Assembly: GCA_029258695.1 (NCBI GenBank)
Contig: JARIBR010000128.1
Location: forward strand, 1-11,510
Source: Quadrisphaera sp.
GTDB lineage: Bacteria; Actinomycetota; Actinomycetes; Actinomycetales; Quadrisphaeraceae
DNA: 11,510 nucleotides
Reading direction: 5' to 3'
Each line of letters begins with the position of its first letter. The stretch's first letter is position 1. Below, one piece after another: positions 1 to 7,571 of the stretch. The notes beneath the pieces were generated by a model. That model saw only the letters and a program-made list of their open reading frames with translations, was not told the DNA's origin and did not search any database. The position numbers were made by a program, and so were the translations under genes.

Positions 1-1202
1 TCACCTCCGAGTCGGTCACCGAGGGGCACCCGGACAAGATCTGCGACCAGATCTCCGACGCCATCCTCGACGACCTCCTGCGCCAGGACCCCGGCTCGCG
101 CGTCGCCGTCGAGACGATGGTGACCACCGGGCTGGTCCACGTCGCGGGGGAGGTCACCACGCGCGGCTACGTGGAGATCCCGCGGATCGTCCGCGAGGTG
201 GTCCTCGACATCGGCTACGACTCCTCCGCCAAGGGGTTCGACGGCCGCTCCTGCGGGGTGGAGGTCTCCCTCGGGGCGCAGTCCGCGGACATCGCCGCCG
301 GGGTGGACGACGCCTACGAGGTGCGCACCAGGGACGACGGCGCTCCCGCCGACCCGTTCGACCGGCAGGGCGCGGGAGACCAGGGGCTGATGTTCGGCTA
401 CGCCTGCGACGACACCGCCGAGCTGATGCCCCTGCCGATCTGGTTGGCGCACCGCCTCTCCGAGCGGCTCACGCAGGTCCGCAAGGACGGCACGCTGGAC
501 ATCCTGCGCCCGGACGGCAAGACCCAGGTGACCATCGGCTACGACGGTGACGACGCCGTGAGCCTCGACACGCTCGTGCTCTCCACCCAGCACGACGAGG
601 GCCTCGACCTCGTCCGCGACCTCGCCCCGGCGGTGCGCGAGCACGTCATCGACCCGGTGCTCGCCGCCCTGCCCGGCTCGGGGGTCGAGCTGGACCACTC
701 CGCCCTGCGCACGCTGGTCAACCCCTCGGGCCAGTTCGTCATCGGCGGGCCCATGGGTGACGCCGGGCTGACGGGGCGCAAGATCATCGTCGACACCTAC
801 GGCGGCATGGCCCGCCACGGCGGCGGGGCCTTCTCGGGCAAGGACCCCTCCAAGGTCGACCGGTCGGGGGCCTACGCCATGCGGTGGGTCGCGAAGAACG
901 TCGTCGCCGCCGGGCTGGCGCGCCGCTGCGAGGTGCAGGTGGCCTACGCCATCGGTTCCGCCCGTCCCGTCGGTCTCTACGTCGAGACCTTCGGGACCGA
1001 GACCGTCGACCCCGCGAGGCTGGTGAGCGCCATCGACGAGGTCTTCGACCTGCGCCCGGCGGCCATCATCGACGCCCTCGACCTCCTCCGACCGATCTAC
1101 CGCTCCACCGCCACCTCGGGGCACTTCGGCCGTGAGGTGGCGGGCCTGACCTGGGAGCGCACCGACCGCGCCCAGGCCCTGCGCGACGCCGTCGGGGCCT
1201 GA
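1..1202 (+). CDS. metK: S-adenosylmethionine synthase (methionine adenosyltransferase), 5'-partial
   Basis: Makes S-adenosylmethionine from methionine and ATP in the cytoplasm. It is the methyl donor used by RsmB, encoded downstream. The frame is open at the left edge: reading starts [12 protein letters not shown] at base 3, so only a few N-terminal residues are missing, and about 399 residues are present against roughly 400 in the family. The N-terminal GHPDK nucleotide/methionine-binding motif is at bases 24-38, the GAGDQG signature at 369-386, and the second family signature GGGAFSGKD at 819-845, followed by PSKVDRS. The C-terminus (SGHFGRE, then TWERTDRAQ) is the usual MetK ending. An internal ATG at 117 is not the start, because the conserved N-terminus lies upstream of it. 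All key motifs are intact. The true start and promoter lie outside the window. Identification is secure. Confidence 0.98.
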   Translation, partial: TSESVTEGHPDKICDQISDAILDDLLRQDPGSRVAVETMVTTGLVHVAGEVTTRGYVEIPRIVREVVLDIGYDSSAKGFDGRSCGVEVSLGAQSADIAAGVDDAYEVRTRDDGAPADPFDRQGAGDQGLMFGYACDDTAELMPLPIWLAHRLSERLTQVRKDGTLDILRPDGKTQVTIGYDGDDAVSLDTLVLSTQHDEGLDLVRDLAPAVREHVIDPVLAALPGSGVELDHSALRTLVNPSGQFVIGGPMGDAGLTGRKIIVDTYGGMARHGGGAFSGKDPSKVDRSGAYAMRWVAKNVVAAGLARRCEVQVAYAIGSARPVGLYVETFGTETVDPARLVSAIDEVFDLRPAAIIDALDLLRPIYRSTATSGHFGREVAGLTWERTDRAQALRDAVGA

Positions 1203-1236
1203 CCCCGCCGAGGGCCGTCGCGGCGGCCAGCGCCCG

Positions 1237-1255
1237 CGCCGGGGTGCCACCGGCG
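1237..1255 (+). terminator. Possible hairpin terminator after metK
   Basis: In the 79-base metK-priA gap, CGCCGG (1237-1242) and CCGGCG (1250-1255) are perfect inverted repeats around a 7-base loop. A second, weaker hairpin, GGCCG/CGGCC, lies at 1213-1228. Neither is followed by a T tract. Stems of this size are common by chance at this GC content, so a terminator role rests mainly on position after the metK stop. Confidence 0.3.
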
Positions 1256-1281
1256 TCCGCCCGCTCTGGTCTCATGGCTCC

Positions 1282-3342
1282 ATGAGCGGTGCCGAGGACG
1301 CTGACGTCACGCCGCGGTGCGTCGGCGGCGGCCACCTGCCCGTGGCCGAGGTGGCCGTCGACGTCCCGCTCGCCCACCTCGACCGCCCCTTCGAGTACGC
1401 CGTCCCGGAGCAGATGGACGCCGCAGCCGGCGTCGGCACGCGGGTCCGCGTGCGCTTCGCCGGCCAGGACGTGGAGGGTTTCGTCCTGGCGCGCAAGGCC
1501 GTCGCCGAGCACGGCGGTCGCCTGGCGCCGCTGCGACGGGTGGTCTCGGCCGAGCCCGTGCTCGACGAGGAGATGATCGCCCTCGCCCGGGCCGTGGCCG
1601 ACCACTACGGCGGCACCCTCGCCGACGTGCTGCGCCTCGCGGTCCCGCGCCGCCACGCCGCCGCCGAGGCCGCCGGGACCCTGAGGACCGTCAGCACCGC
1701 CGAGCCGTCGCCGGAGCCGGCCACCGACGCCTGGGCGCCCTACCCCGCCGGCCCCGCCCTGCTCCGGCGCCTGCGAGCCGGGGAGCCGGTCAGGGCCGTG
1801 TGGACGGCGCTGCCGGGCACCGGGGAGCCCCTCGCCTGGCCGACCGCGCTCGCCCAGGCGGTCGCCGCGGCGCGCGCAGCCGGGCGGGGGGCGCTCGTGG
1901 TCGTCCCCGACCACCGGGACCTCGCCCGGGTCGACGCGGCCCTGACCGCAGCGCTCGGCGCCGGGCACCACGTGAGGCTCTCCGCGGACCAGGGGCCCTC
2001 GGCGCGCTACCGCGCCTGGCTCGCCCTGCGCCGCGGCGACGTGCGCGTCGTCGCGGGCACCCGCGCGGCGATGTTCGCGCCCGTGGCCGAGCTGGGTCTC
2101 GTGGCGGTGTGGGACGACGGCGACGACAACCACGCCGAGCCCCACGCTCCCTACCCGCACGTGCGCGACGTGCTCGCGCTGCGAGCCGCCCGCAGCGGCG
2201 CCGCCCTGCTCGCCGGCGCGCTGGCCCGCTCGGTGGAGGCGCAGCAGTGGGTCGAGACCGGGTACGCCCGGCCCGTGGCGCCAGAGCGCGGCGCCCTGCG
2301 CGCCGCCGCGCCGAGGGTGCTGCTGCCCGGCGGCGACGCCGAGGTCGAGCGGGACCCCGCAGCCGTGGCCGCCCGCCTGCCGTCGCTGGCGTGGCGCACC
2401 GCATCCGCCGCCCTGGCCGGTGGCGGGCGCGAGGGCCGCGAGCCGGGGCCGGTGCTCGTCCAGGTCCCGCGCCGCGGCTACCTCCTCACCCTCGCCTGCC
2501 AGCAGTGCCGCGCCCGCGCCCGCTGCCGCCGGTGCGGCGGCCCCCTCGCGCTCTCCAGCGCGCAGAGCCCCCCCACCTGCCGCTGGTGCTCGCGAGCCGA
2601 CCCGGGCTGGCAGTGCCCCGTCTGCGGCGCCGACCGCCTGCGCTCGGTGATGGTCGGTGCGCGGCGCACCGCGGAGGAGCTCGGCCGGGCCTTCCCCGGG
2701 GTGCCGGTGCGACGCTCGGGCGGCGAGGAGGTCCTGCCGGCCGTGGGCCCCGAGCCGGCCCTGGTCGTCGCCACCCCCGGCGCCGAGCCCCTCGCGGCGG
2801 GCGGGTACGCCGCCGCGCTGCTGCTCGACGGCTGGGCGCTGCTCGACCGCGCCGACCTGCGCGCCGGCGAGGAGGCGCTCCGGCGGTGGATGGACGCCGC
2901 GGGGCTCGTCCGCGGCGCCCGCGACGGCGGGGTCGTCGTGCTGCTCGCCGCCGCGGGCCTCGACCCGGTGGTGGCGCTGGTGCGCTGGGACCCCGCGCGG
3001 CTCGCCGCCTCGGAGCTGGGGGGCCGCGCCGCGCTCTCCCTCCCGCCGGCCGCCGCGATGGCGCAGGTGAGCGGCGCCGCCGACGGGGTCGCGGCCCTGC
3101 TCGGCCACCTGAGCGCCCCGGAGGGCACCGAGGTCATCGGTCCCGCCCCGATCGAGGGACCACCGGGGGGGCGGCCCGGTTCGGCGCGGGCGCTCGAGCC
3201 CGCGGTCAGCACGCTCCTGCGCGCCCCCCGGGAGCGCCGCGGGGCCCTCGCCGCGGCGCTGCACGCGGCGGCCGCCACCCGCAGCGCCCGCAAGGACGCC
3301 GCCGGCGTGCGGGTCCAGCTCGACCCGACCGAGCTGTTGTGA
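1282..3342 (+). CDS. priA: Primosomal protein N' (PriA), degenerate actinobacterial form without helicase motifs
   Basis: Replication-restart protein of 686 residues. The N-terminal 3'-DNA-end-binding domain is at about residues 20-120 (VDVPLAHLDRPFEYAVP). The helicase core is recognisable but inactive-looking. The Walker A position reads WTALPGTGEPLAW (from residue 174) with no GKT/GKS lysine, the DEEH box is replaced by VWDDGDDNHAEP (about 276-287), and no QVAGRAGR-like arginine-finger motif is seen near the C-terminus. The zinc-binding region is intact: eight cysteines at 406, 409, 415, 418, 433, 436, 445 and 448. Loss of helicase motifs is known for actinobacterial PriA, so this is not a pseudogene; the frame is full length. 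The start is uncertain. ATG 1282 has no clear Shine-Dalgarno, the conserved region begins only near residue 20, and an in-frame GTG at 1342 is an alternative. Confidence 0.93.
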   Translation: MSGAEDADVTPRCVGGGHLPVAEVAVDVPLAHLDRPFEYAVPEQMDAAAGVGTRVRVRFAGQDVEGFVLARKAVAEHGGRLAPLRRVVSAEPVLDEEMIALARAVADHYGGTLADVLRLAVPRRHAAAEAAGTLRTVSTAEPSPEPATDAWAPYPAGPALLRRLRAGEPVRAVWTALPGTGEPLAWPTALAQAVAAARAAGRGALVVVPDHRDLARVDAALTAALGAGHHVRLSADQGPSARYRAWLALRRGDVRVVAGTRAAMFAPVAELGLVAVWDDGDDNHAEPHAPYPHVRDVLALRAARSGAALLAGALARSVEAQQWVETGYARPVAPERGALRAAAPRVLLPGGDAEVERDPAAVAARLPSLAWRTASAALAGGGREGREPGPVLVQVPRRGYLLTLACQQCRARARCRRCGGPLALSSAQSPPTCRWCSRADPGWQCPVCGADRLRSVMVGARRTAEELGRAFPGVPVRRSGGEEVLPAVGPEPALVVATPGAEPLAAGGYAAALLLDGWALLDRADLRAGEEALRRWMDAAGLVRGARDGGVVVLLAAAGLDPVVALVRWDPARLAASELGGRAALSLPPAAAMAQVSGAADGVAALLGHLSAPEGTEVIGPAPIEGPPGGRPGSARALEPAVSTLLRAPRERRGALAAALHAAAATRSARKDAAGVRVQLDPTELL

Positions 3343-3350
3343 GCACCGGC

Positions 3351-3356
3351 TAGCCT
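3351..3356 (+). promoter_or_regulatory. Putative -10 element of a leaderless promoter for fmt
   Basis: TAGCCT fits the actinobacterial TANNNT -10 consensus and ends 6 bases before the fmt GTG, which would put transcription start at or next to the start codon. It lies in the 20-base priA-fmt gap. No Shine-Dalgarno is seen before fmt and no convincing -35 box. The region CTAGCCTCGCGG resembles CTATCCTCGAGG before rpe. Confidence 0.45.
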
Positions 3357-3362
3357 CGCGGC

Positions 3363-4322
3363 GTGCGCGTCGTCTTCGCCGGGACCCCTGAGCCGGCCGT
3401 CACCGCTCTCGACGCGGTCCTGGCCTCCCGCCACGAGGTGATGGCCGTCATCACCCGACCCGACGCCCGCGCCGGTCGCGGCCGGCGCGAGCGCCCCAGC
3501 GCCGTGGCGCAGCGCGCCGCCGAGCACGGCGTGCGGGTGCTCACGCCCGCACGCCCGTCGGACCCGGCGTTCCTCGGCGAGCTCGCGGAGATGGCACCGG
3601 AGTGCTGCCCGGTGGTGGCCTACGGCGCGCTGCTCCGACCCGACGCCCTCGCGATCCCCCGGCGCGGCTGGGTGAACCTGCACTTCTCCCTGCTGCCCGC
3701 CTGGCGCGGCGCCGCCCCCGTGCAGCACGCGATCATGGCCGGCGACGACGTCACCGGTGCTTCGACGTTCCTCATCGAGGAGGGCCTGGACACCGGTCCC
3801 GTCCTGGGGTCCGTGAGCGTGGGCGTCGAGCCCCGCGAGACGGCGGGCACCCTGCTGGAGCGCCTGGCCGACATCGGGTCCGAGCTGCTCGTCGCCACGC
3901 TCGACGCGCTGGAGGAGGGTGCCCTGCGCCCCGAGCCCCAGCCGGGCGACGGCGTCAGCCACGCCCCCCGCCTGTCCGTCGAGGACGCCCGCGTGCGCTG
4001 GGACCTGCCCGCCCACGTCGTGGACCGGCGGGTGCGCGGGCTCACGCCCGCCCCGGGCGCGTGGACGACGTGGCGCGGTCAGCGCGTCAAGCTGGGACCG
4101 CTCGCCCCCGTCGGCGCCGCGCCCTCCCTCGCCGGCGCGCCGGCGGGCGATGGCGAGGCGCCGCTGGCGCCGGGAGAGGTGCGAGCGGGCCGATCCCTGC
4201 TCGTCGGCACGGCCACGGGACCGCTGGAGGCGTCGTGGGTGCAGCCCTCGGGGCGCGCCGCGACGGCCGGCGCCGACTGGGCGCGCGGAGTGCGTCCGGA
4301 GCCTGGCGAGGCGTTCTCGTGA
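3363..4322 (+). CDS. fmt: Methionyl-tRNA formyltransferase
   Basis: Transfers a formyl group from 10-formyltetrahydrofolate to initiator Met-tRNA in the cytoplasm. Length 319 residues, typical for the family. The formyltransferase Rossmann domain starts directly at the GTG (MRVVFAGTPEPAV). The catalytic signature NLHFSLLPAWRGAAP carries N105 and H107, and D143 sits in GLDTGP; these match the Asn-His-Asp triad of the E. coli enzyme (N106, H108, D144). The C-terminal OB-fold tRNA-binding domain follows from about residue 205 (PRLSVEDARVRW, then VRGLTPAPGAW). A proline/alanine/glycine-rich stretch at about 245-275 looks like a lineage-specific loop. The GTG at 3363 is chosen because the family N-terminus begins there. 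It lies 20 bases after the priA stop with no Shine-Dalgarno but a -10-like hexamer. The stop overlaps the rsmB start by 4 bases, suggesting translational coupling. Confidence 0.97.
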   Translation: MRVVFAGTPEPAVTALDAVLASRHEVMAVITRPDARAGRGRRERPSAVAQRAAEHGVRVLTPARPSDPAFLGELAEMAPECCPVVAYGALLRPDALAIPRRGWVNLHFSLLPAWRGAAPVQHAIMAGDDVTGASTFLIEEGLDTGPVLGSVSVGVEPRETAGTLLERLADIGSELLVATLDALEEGALRPEPQPGDGVSHAPRLSVEDARVRWDLPAHVVDRRVRGLTPAPGAWTTWRGQRVKLGPLAPVGAAPSLAGAPAGDGEAPLAPGEVRAGRSLLVGTATGPLEASWVQPSGRAATAGADWARGVRPEPGEAFS

Positions 4323-6022
4323 GCGACGCCGCGCCGCGGCGCACGCCCCCGCGGCGGCGACCGGCCGCCGGGCGCCCGCGGACCACCGGCGCCGACTCCC
4401 GCCCCGACTCCCGCCCCGGCTCGCGCCCCGACTCCCGGTCGGTGGCCTTCGCGGTGCTGCGCGCGGTCTCGGAGCAGGACGCCTACGCCAACCTCGTGCT
4501 GCCCCGGCTGCTGCGCGAGGCCCGGCTCAGCCCGCGGGACGCCGCGCTGGCCACCGAGCTGGCCTACGGGACCCTGCGCGGGCGCGGCACCTACGACGCG
4601 GTGCTGGCGGCGTGCAGCGACCGGCCGCTCGCCGCGGTGGACCCCGCCGTCCTCGACGCGCTGCGCCTCGGCGCCCACCAGCTCCTCGCCACGCGCACCG
4701 CGGCTCACGCCGCCGTCTCGGAGACCGTGGACCTCGTGCGCCGGGAGAGCAACCGGGGCGCTGCAGGCTTCACCAACGCGGTGCTGCGGAAGGTCTCCCG
4801 CAGGGACCTCGCGGCATGGCTCGACGAGGTGGCTCCGCTGCCGGGCACGGGCACGGGCACGGGCACGGGCACGGGCAGCGGCACGAGCGCGAGCGCCCGG
4901 ACCGACGACGGGCGGCCGGCGGGAGCGCTCGGCGCCGGCGCGGCAGCGATCGACACCGCGCTGGCGGTGCGCACCAGCCATCCCGCGTGGATGGTCCCGG
5001 CCCTGCGCGAGGCCCTGGGCGCCCACGGTCGGCCCGCCCAGGAGCTGGACGAGCTCCTCGCCGCCCACAACGCCCGCCCGCGGGTCACCCTCGCCGCGCT
5101 GCCCGGCCTCGTCGACCCGGCCACGGTGATCGCCGAGGTCGACGGCCCCGACGGCCCGCAGGCTCTCGAGCAGGGCAGCCCCACGCACGGAGCCTCCGGG
5201 CCCGCGGCACCGGGCCGGTGGTCCCCGACGGCCGTCGTGCTGCCCGGCGGCGTCCCCGCCAAGGTGCCCGCCGTGGCCGGTGGCCGGGCGAGGGTGCAGG
5301 ACGAGGGCAGCCAGCTCGTGGCCCTGGCCCTGCTGGCCGCCCCCGTCCTCGACGCCCCCGTCCTCGACGCCCCCGTCGGCGGTGGCCCCGAGCTCGGCGG
5401 CGCGGGAGCCAGCGCCCCGGAGCGCTGGCTCGACCTGTGCGCCGGCCCCGGCGGCAAGGCCGCGCTGCTCGCCGCCAGCAGCGCCGCGCCGGGCGGTCCC
5501 GCGGGCGACCTCACCGCCGTCGAGCTCGCGCCGCACCGCGCTCGCCTGGTCCGATCGGCCCTGGCCCCGCTCGACGCCTCGACCTGGGAGGTGGTCGTGG
5601 CCGACGGCCGGCTGGTCGGCGAGCAGCAGCCGGGCGGCTTCGACCGGGTCCTGCTGGACGCCCCCTGCACCGGCACCGGGGCGCTGCGCCGCCGCCCCGA
5701 GGCCCGGTGGCGCCGCACCGAGGGCGACCTGGCGGACCTCACCGTCCTGCAGCGCGAGCTGCTGACCTCCGCGCTGGCCGCGGTGAGGCCGGGCGGCGTC
5801 GTCGCCTACTCCACGTGCTCGCCGCTGGCTTCCGAGACCGTCGGCGTGGTGGACGCGGTGCTGGCGGGCCGCGACGACGTCGAGCTGCTCGACGCCCCGC
5901 GAGCGCTGGCGGCCGCCGCCGGGCGGCCCGTCCCCGACGTGGGGGAGGGGCCGACCGCGCAGCTATGGACCCACCGCCACGGCACCGACGCGATGTTCCT
6001 GGCGCTGCTGCGCCGCCGCTGA
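4319..6022 (+). CDS. rsmB: 16S rRNA (cytosine-967-C5) methyltransferase, RsmB/Sun/Fmu family
   Basis: SAM-dependent m5C methyltransferase acting on 16S rRNA. The start GTG overlaps the fmt stop (GTGA); the frame stays open further upstream, but that part lies inside fmt and is not homologous. Length is 567 residues, longer than E. coli RsmB (about 430), because of low-complexity insertions. In order: an Arg/Pro-rich N-terminus with SRP repeats (about 1-40), a NusB-like domain (about 40-165: [19 protein letters not shown], then ELAYGTLRG), a Gly/Thr-rich linker (about 175-200), then the methyltransferase domain. SAM-binding motif I is DLCAGPGGK (372-380). Motif IV is DAPCTGTG with C450, and motif VI is YSTCSP with catalytic-type C500, so both cysteines of the RsmB mechanism are present. 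The C-terminus ([18 protein letters not shown]) is typical. All insertions keep the frame, so the gene appears functional. Confidence 0.95.
   Translation: MSDAAPRRTPPRRRPAAGRPRTTGADSRPDSRPGSRPDSRSVAFAVLRAVSEQDAYANLVLPRLLREARLSPRDAALATELAYGTLRGRGTYDAVLAACSDRPLAAVDPAVLDALRLGAHQLLATRTAAHAAVSETVDLVRRESNRGAAGFTNAVLRKVSRRDLAAWLDEVAPLPGTGTGTGTGTGSGTSASARTDDGRPAGALGAGAAAIDTALAVRTSHPAWMVPALREALGAHGRPAQELDELLAAHNARPRVTLAALPGLVDPATVIAEVDGPDGPQALEQGSPTHGASGPAAPGRWSPTAVVLPGGVPAKVPAVAGGRARVQDEGSQLVALALLAAPVLDAPVLDAPVGGGPELGGAGASAPERWLDLCAGPGGKAALLAASSAAPGGPAGDLTAVELAPHRARLVRSALAPLDASTWEVVVADGRLVGEQQPGGFDRVLLDAPCTGTGALRRRPEARWRRTEGDLADLTVLQRELLTSALAAVRPGGVVAYSTCSPLASETVGVVDAVLAGRDDVELLDAPRALAAAAGRPVPDVGEGPTAQLWTHRHGTDAMFLALLRRR
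4394..4437 (+). repeat. 12-base tandem repeat in the 5' end of rsmB
   Basis: Nearly four copies of GACTCCCGCCCC. Copies 1 and 2 are identical, copy 3 differs at two bases (GGCTCGCGCCCC), and copy 4 is cut after eight bases. It encodes [15 protein letters not shown] at residues 26-40 of RsmB, in the basic N-terminal extension before the NusB-like domain. Confidence 0.9.
4843..4884 (+). repeat. Hexanucleotide GGGCAC microsatellite inside rsmB
   Basis: Five perfect GGGCAC units (4843-4872) followed by two imperfect units (GGGCAG, CGGCAC). It encodes a Gly-Thr dipeptide run in the linker between the NusB-like and methyltransferase domains. The unit is a multiple of three bases, so gain or loss of copies would keep the frame. 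Confidence 0.92.
5339..5377 (+). repeat. 15-base tandem repeat inside rsmB
   Basis: Two perfect copies of GCCCCCGTCCTCGAC and a third cut after nine bases. It encodes [13 protein letters not shown] at residues 341-353, in the segment just before SAM-binding motif I. It is again in frame. Confidence 0.9.
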
Positions 6023-6079
6023 GCCCAGCGGCGGTGCCACCACCACCGTCGGCGCTCGCGCGAGCCCGGGGAGCGCGCC

Positions 6080-6085
6080 TATCCT
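6080..6085 (+). promoter_or_regulatory. Putative -10 element of a leaderless promoter for rpe
   Basis: TATCCT (TANNNT) ends 7 bases before the rpe GTG. No Shine-Dalgarno is seen. A perfect 12-base palindrome, GCTCGCGCGAGC (6054-6065), covers the place expected for the -35 box, so it could be an operator. At this GC content it could also be chance. No TTGACA-like box is visible. Confidence 0.45.
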
Positions 6086-6092
6086 CGAGGTC

Positions 6093-6785
6093 GTGCCCCA
6101 CCCCGCGATCCACCCCAGCATCCTCTCGGCCGACTTCGGCGACCTCGCCGGTGAGCTCGCCCGCCTCGGTGACGGCGGCGCCGAGGCGGCCCACGTGGAC
6201 GTCATGGACAACCACTTCGTGCCCAACCTCACCCTCGGGCTGCCCGTGGTCGAGCGCCTGGCGCAGGTCAGCCCCGTGCCGCTGGACTGCCACCTCATGA
6301 TCGCCGCGCCGGACCGCTGGGCGCGCGACTACGCCGAGGCCGGCGCCGCGAGCGTCACCTTCCACGTCGAGGCGGCCTCGGCGCCGGTGCGCCTGGCCCG
6401 CGAGCTGCGCGCGGCCGGCGCCCGCGCTGCCGTCGCGGTCAGCCCCGCGACCCCCGTGAGCGCGGTGGAGCACCTCCTCGGCGAGGTGGACATGGTCCTC
6501 GTGATGACCGTCGAGCCGGGATTCGGCGGCCAGTCCTTCCTCGACCTCACGCTGCCGAAGATCGCCGCGCTGCGATCGTTGGCCGACGGTCAGGGCCTGG
6601 ACCTGCGCGTGCAGGTCGACGGCGGCATCTCCGGCGAGACGATCGAGCGCGCTGCGGCAGCCGGCGCCGACGTCTTCGTCGCCGGGTCGGCGGTCTTCGG
6701 CGCGGACGACGTCGGCGCGGCCGTCGCGGCGCTGCGCGAGGCCGCATCGCCGGGGGCCGCCGCAGCCGCCGGCAGCGAGGGCTGA
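6093..6785 (+). CDS. rpe: Ribulose-phosphate 3-epimerase
   Basis: Interconverts ribulose-5-phosphate and xylulose-5-phosphate in the pentose phosphate pathway. A 230-residue TIM barrel of normal length. Family signatures are complete: [12 protein letters not shown] at the N-terminus, [12 protein letters not shown] with metal ligands H34 and D36, CHLMI with H67, [10 protein letters not shown] at 140-149 (phosphate loop), and VDGGI with D176. The C-terminus is a short Ala/Gly-rich tail. The GTG at 6093 is set by the conserved N-terminus. A -10-like hexamer 7 bases upstream replaces a Shine-Dalgarno, suggesting a leaderless message. The gap after rsmB is 70 bases. The stop shares one base with the next ATG (TGATG), so the transporter gene is probably co-translated. 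Ribulose-5-phosphate is also a precursor of the riboflavin xylene ring, which may explain why rpe neighbours riboflavin genes in many actinobacteria. Confidence 0.97.
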   Translation: MPHPAIHPSILSADFGDLAGELARLGDGGAEAAHVDVMDNHFVPNLTLGLPVVERLAQVSPVPLDCHLMIAAPDRWARDYAEAGAASVTFHVEAASAPVRLARELRAAGARAAVAVSPATPVSAVEHLLGEVDMVLVMTVEPGFGGQSFLDLTLPKIAALRSLADGQGLDLRVQVDGGISGETIERAAAAGADVFVAGSAVFGADDVGAAVAALREAASPGAAAAAGSEG

Positions 6786-7498
6786 TGGGTCCTCTCGAGT
6801 GGCTCTTCGAGGCCACCCTCAGCTTCGGCGGCGGCCAGGAGGTGCTCTGGCGCGAGATCGTGGGGAACCTCTTCGGCCTCGCCTCCGCGGTCGGCGGCAT
6901 GCGTCGGCGCGTCTGGGCCTGGCCCGTGGGCCTGGTCGGCAACGTCCTGCTGTTCACCGTCTTCCTCGGGGCGGTGTTCGCCACCCCGCAGGGCCTCGAC
7001 CTGTACGGCCAAGCCGGGCGCCAGGTGATGTTCGCCGCCGTCGCGGTCTACGGCTGGTACCGCTGGCGCACGCGGGCCAGCGCGAACGGCGACGGCGCGT
7101 CGGGTCCCGCGGTGGTGCCGCGGTGGGCGACGTGGCGCGAGCGCGTCGGGCTGCTCGTCGTGGCAGTGGTGAGCATGGCCGTGCTCGTCCCGCTCCTGGG
7201 GTTCCTCGGGTCCTTCGGGCCGTGGCCGGACGCGTGGATCTTCACCGGCTCGCTCCTGGCCACCTACGGCATGGCGCGCGGCTGGACGGACTTCTGGATC
7301 ATGTGGCTGCTCGTCGACGTCGTCGGCGTGCCGCTGCTGCTCGTCGCCGGCTACTACCCCAGCGCCGTCCTCTACCTCGTCTACGGCGTCTTCGTCTCCT
7401 GGGGCCTGCTCGTCTGGGTGCGCACCCAGCGCACGACCGACGGCGAGACCGACGTGGCGGGCGGCGCCGCCACCCCCGAGATCGAGGCGGTGGGCTGA
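6785..7498 (+). CDS. PnuC-superfamily vitamin transporter, probably riboflavin transporter RibM/PnuX
   Basis: Integral membrane protein of 237 residues with about seven hydrophobic segments, in the PnuC facilitator superfamily. Superfamily features: [20 protein letters not shown] followed by [10 protein letters not shown] at about 24-53, [17 protein letters not shown] at 78-94, and the TM5-TM6 block [20 protein letters not shown] with [14 protein letters not shown] at about 150-184. The superfamily includes transporters for nicotinamide riboside (PnuC), thiamine (PnuT) and riboflavin (PnuX/RibM). The riboflavin type is favoured here. In other actinobacteria RibM sits in the riboflavin operon near rpe and just before hisE-hisG, the position seen here, and the whole-protein pattern resembles RibM as I recall it. 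No NAD-salvage gene lies nearby. Automated pipelines would probably call it a nicotinamide mononucleotide transporter. The start ATG overlaps the rpe stop by one base; GAGG lies just upstream. Substrate is inferred, not shown. Confidence 0.88.
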   Translation: MGPLEWLFEATLSFGGGQEVLWREIVGNLFGLASAVGGMRRRVWAWPVGLVGNVLLFTVFLGAVFATPQGLDLYGQAGRQVMFAAVAVYGWYRWRTRASANGDGASGPAVVPRWATWRERVGLLVVAVVSMAVLVPLLGFLGSFGPWPDAWIFTGSLLATYGMARGWTDFWIMWLLVDVVGVPLLLVAGYYPSAVLYLVYGVFVSWGLLVWVRTQRTTDGETDVAGGAATPEIEAVG

Positions 7499-7517
7499 CG
7501 CCGGTCGCCTCCTCGGG

Positions 7518-7548
7518 CGCGGGAGCACCGCAGGCGGTGACGCCCGCG
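7518..7548 (+). terminator. Two-part hairpin between the transporter gene and hisE
   Basis: The outer stem CGCGGG (7518-7523) pairs with CCCGCG (7543-7548). Inside it CACCG (7526-7530) pairs with CGGTG (7535-7539) around a CAGG loop. It begins 20 bases after the transporter stop and ends 9 bases before the hisE -10. There is no T tract. It could end the rpe-transporter transcript. Alternatively, the inner palindrome CACCGC-AG-GCGGTG overlaps the expected hisE -35 position and could be an operator. Confidence 0.42.
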
Positions 7549-7557
7549 GGCTCGGCC

Positions 7558-7563
7558 TACAGT
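7558..7563 (+). promoter_or_regulatory. Putative -10 element of a leaderless promoter for hisE
   Basis: TACAGT is a good TANNNT hexamer ending 8 bases before the hisE GTG. GGTGAC (7536-7541), 16 bases upstream, is the only weak -35 candidate. No Shine-Dalgarno precedes hisE, so a leaderless or near-leaderless hisE-hisG-PH transcript is likely. Confidence 0.5.
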
Positions 7564-7571
7564 GGCCTCCT

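Noticed and set aside
1274..1285. A three-codon ATG reading frame just before priA (possible leader peptide)
   Set aside because: Too short to support, with no ribosome-binding site, and it overlaps the priA start by chance.
1066..3264. A 732-codon open frame on the minus strand opposite priA, and similar long minus-strand frames at 2478-4016 and 4079-5536
   Set aside because: Very high GC leaves few stop codons. The translations are Arg/Gly/Ala-rich with no recognisable domain, and they lie opposite genes with clear conserved motifs.
1317..3353. A 678-codon plus-strand frame overlapping priA, and a 793-codon one at 3919-6300
   Set aside because: Arg/Pro/Ala-rich low-complexity products in a shifted frame; priA, fmt, rsmB and rpe in the other frames have family motifs.
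3602..4318. An upstream extension of the rsmB frame
   Set aside because: It lies entirely inside fmt in another frame, is Arg-rich and not RsmB-like; the GTG overlapping the fmt stop is the natural start.
4843..4884. CRISPR-like or mobile-element repeats
   Set aside because: Unit is only 6 bases with no spacers, in frame inside a coding region: a simple sequence repeat.
6700..6790. FMN riboswitch before the transporter gene, as found before some ribM genes
   Set aside because: No RFN-like conserved segments are seen; the transporter start overlaps the rpe stop, leaving no leader.
6785..7498. Assignment as nicotinamide riboside transporter PnuC proper
   Set aside because: Superfamily membership is clear, but no NAD-salvage gene is nearby and the position between rpe and hisE points to the riboflavin type. 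Kept as the alternative.
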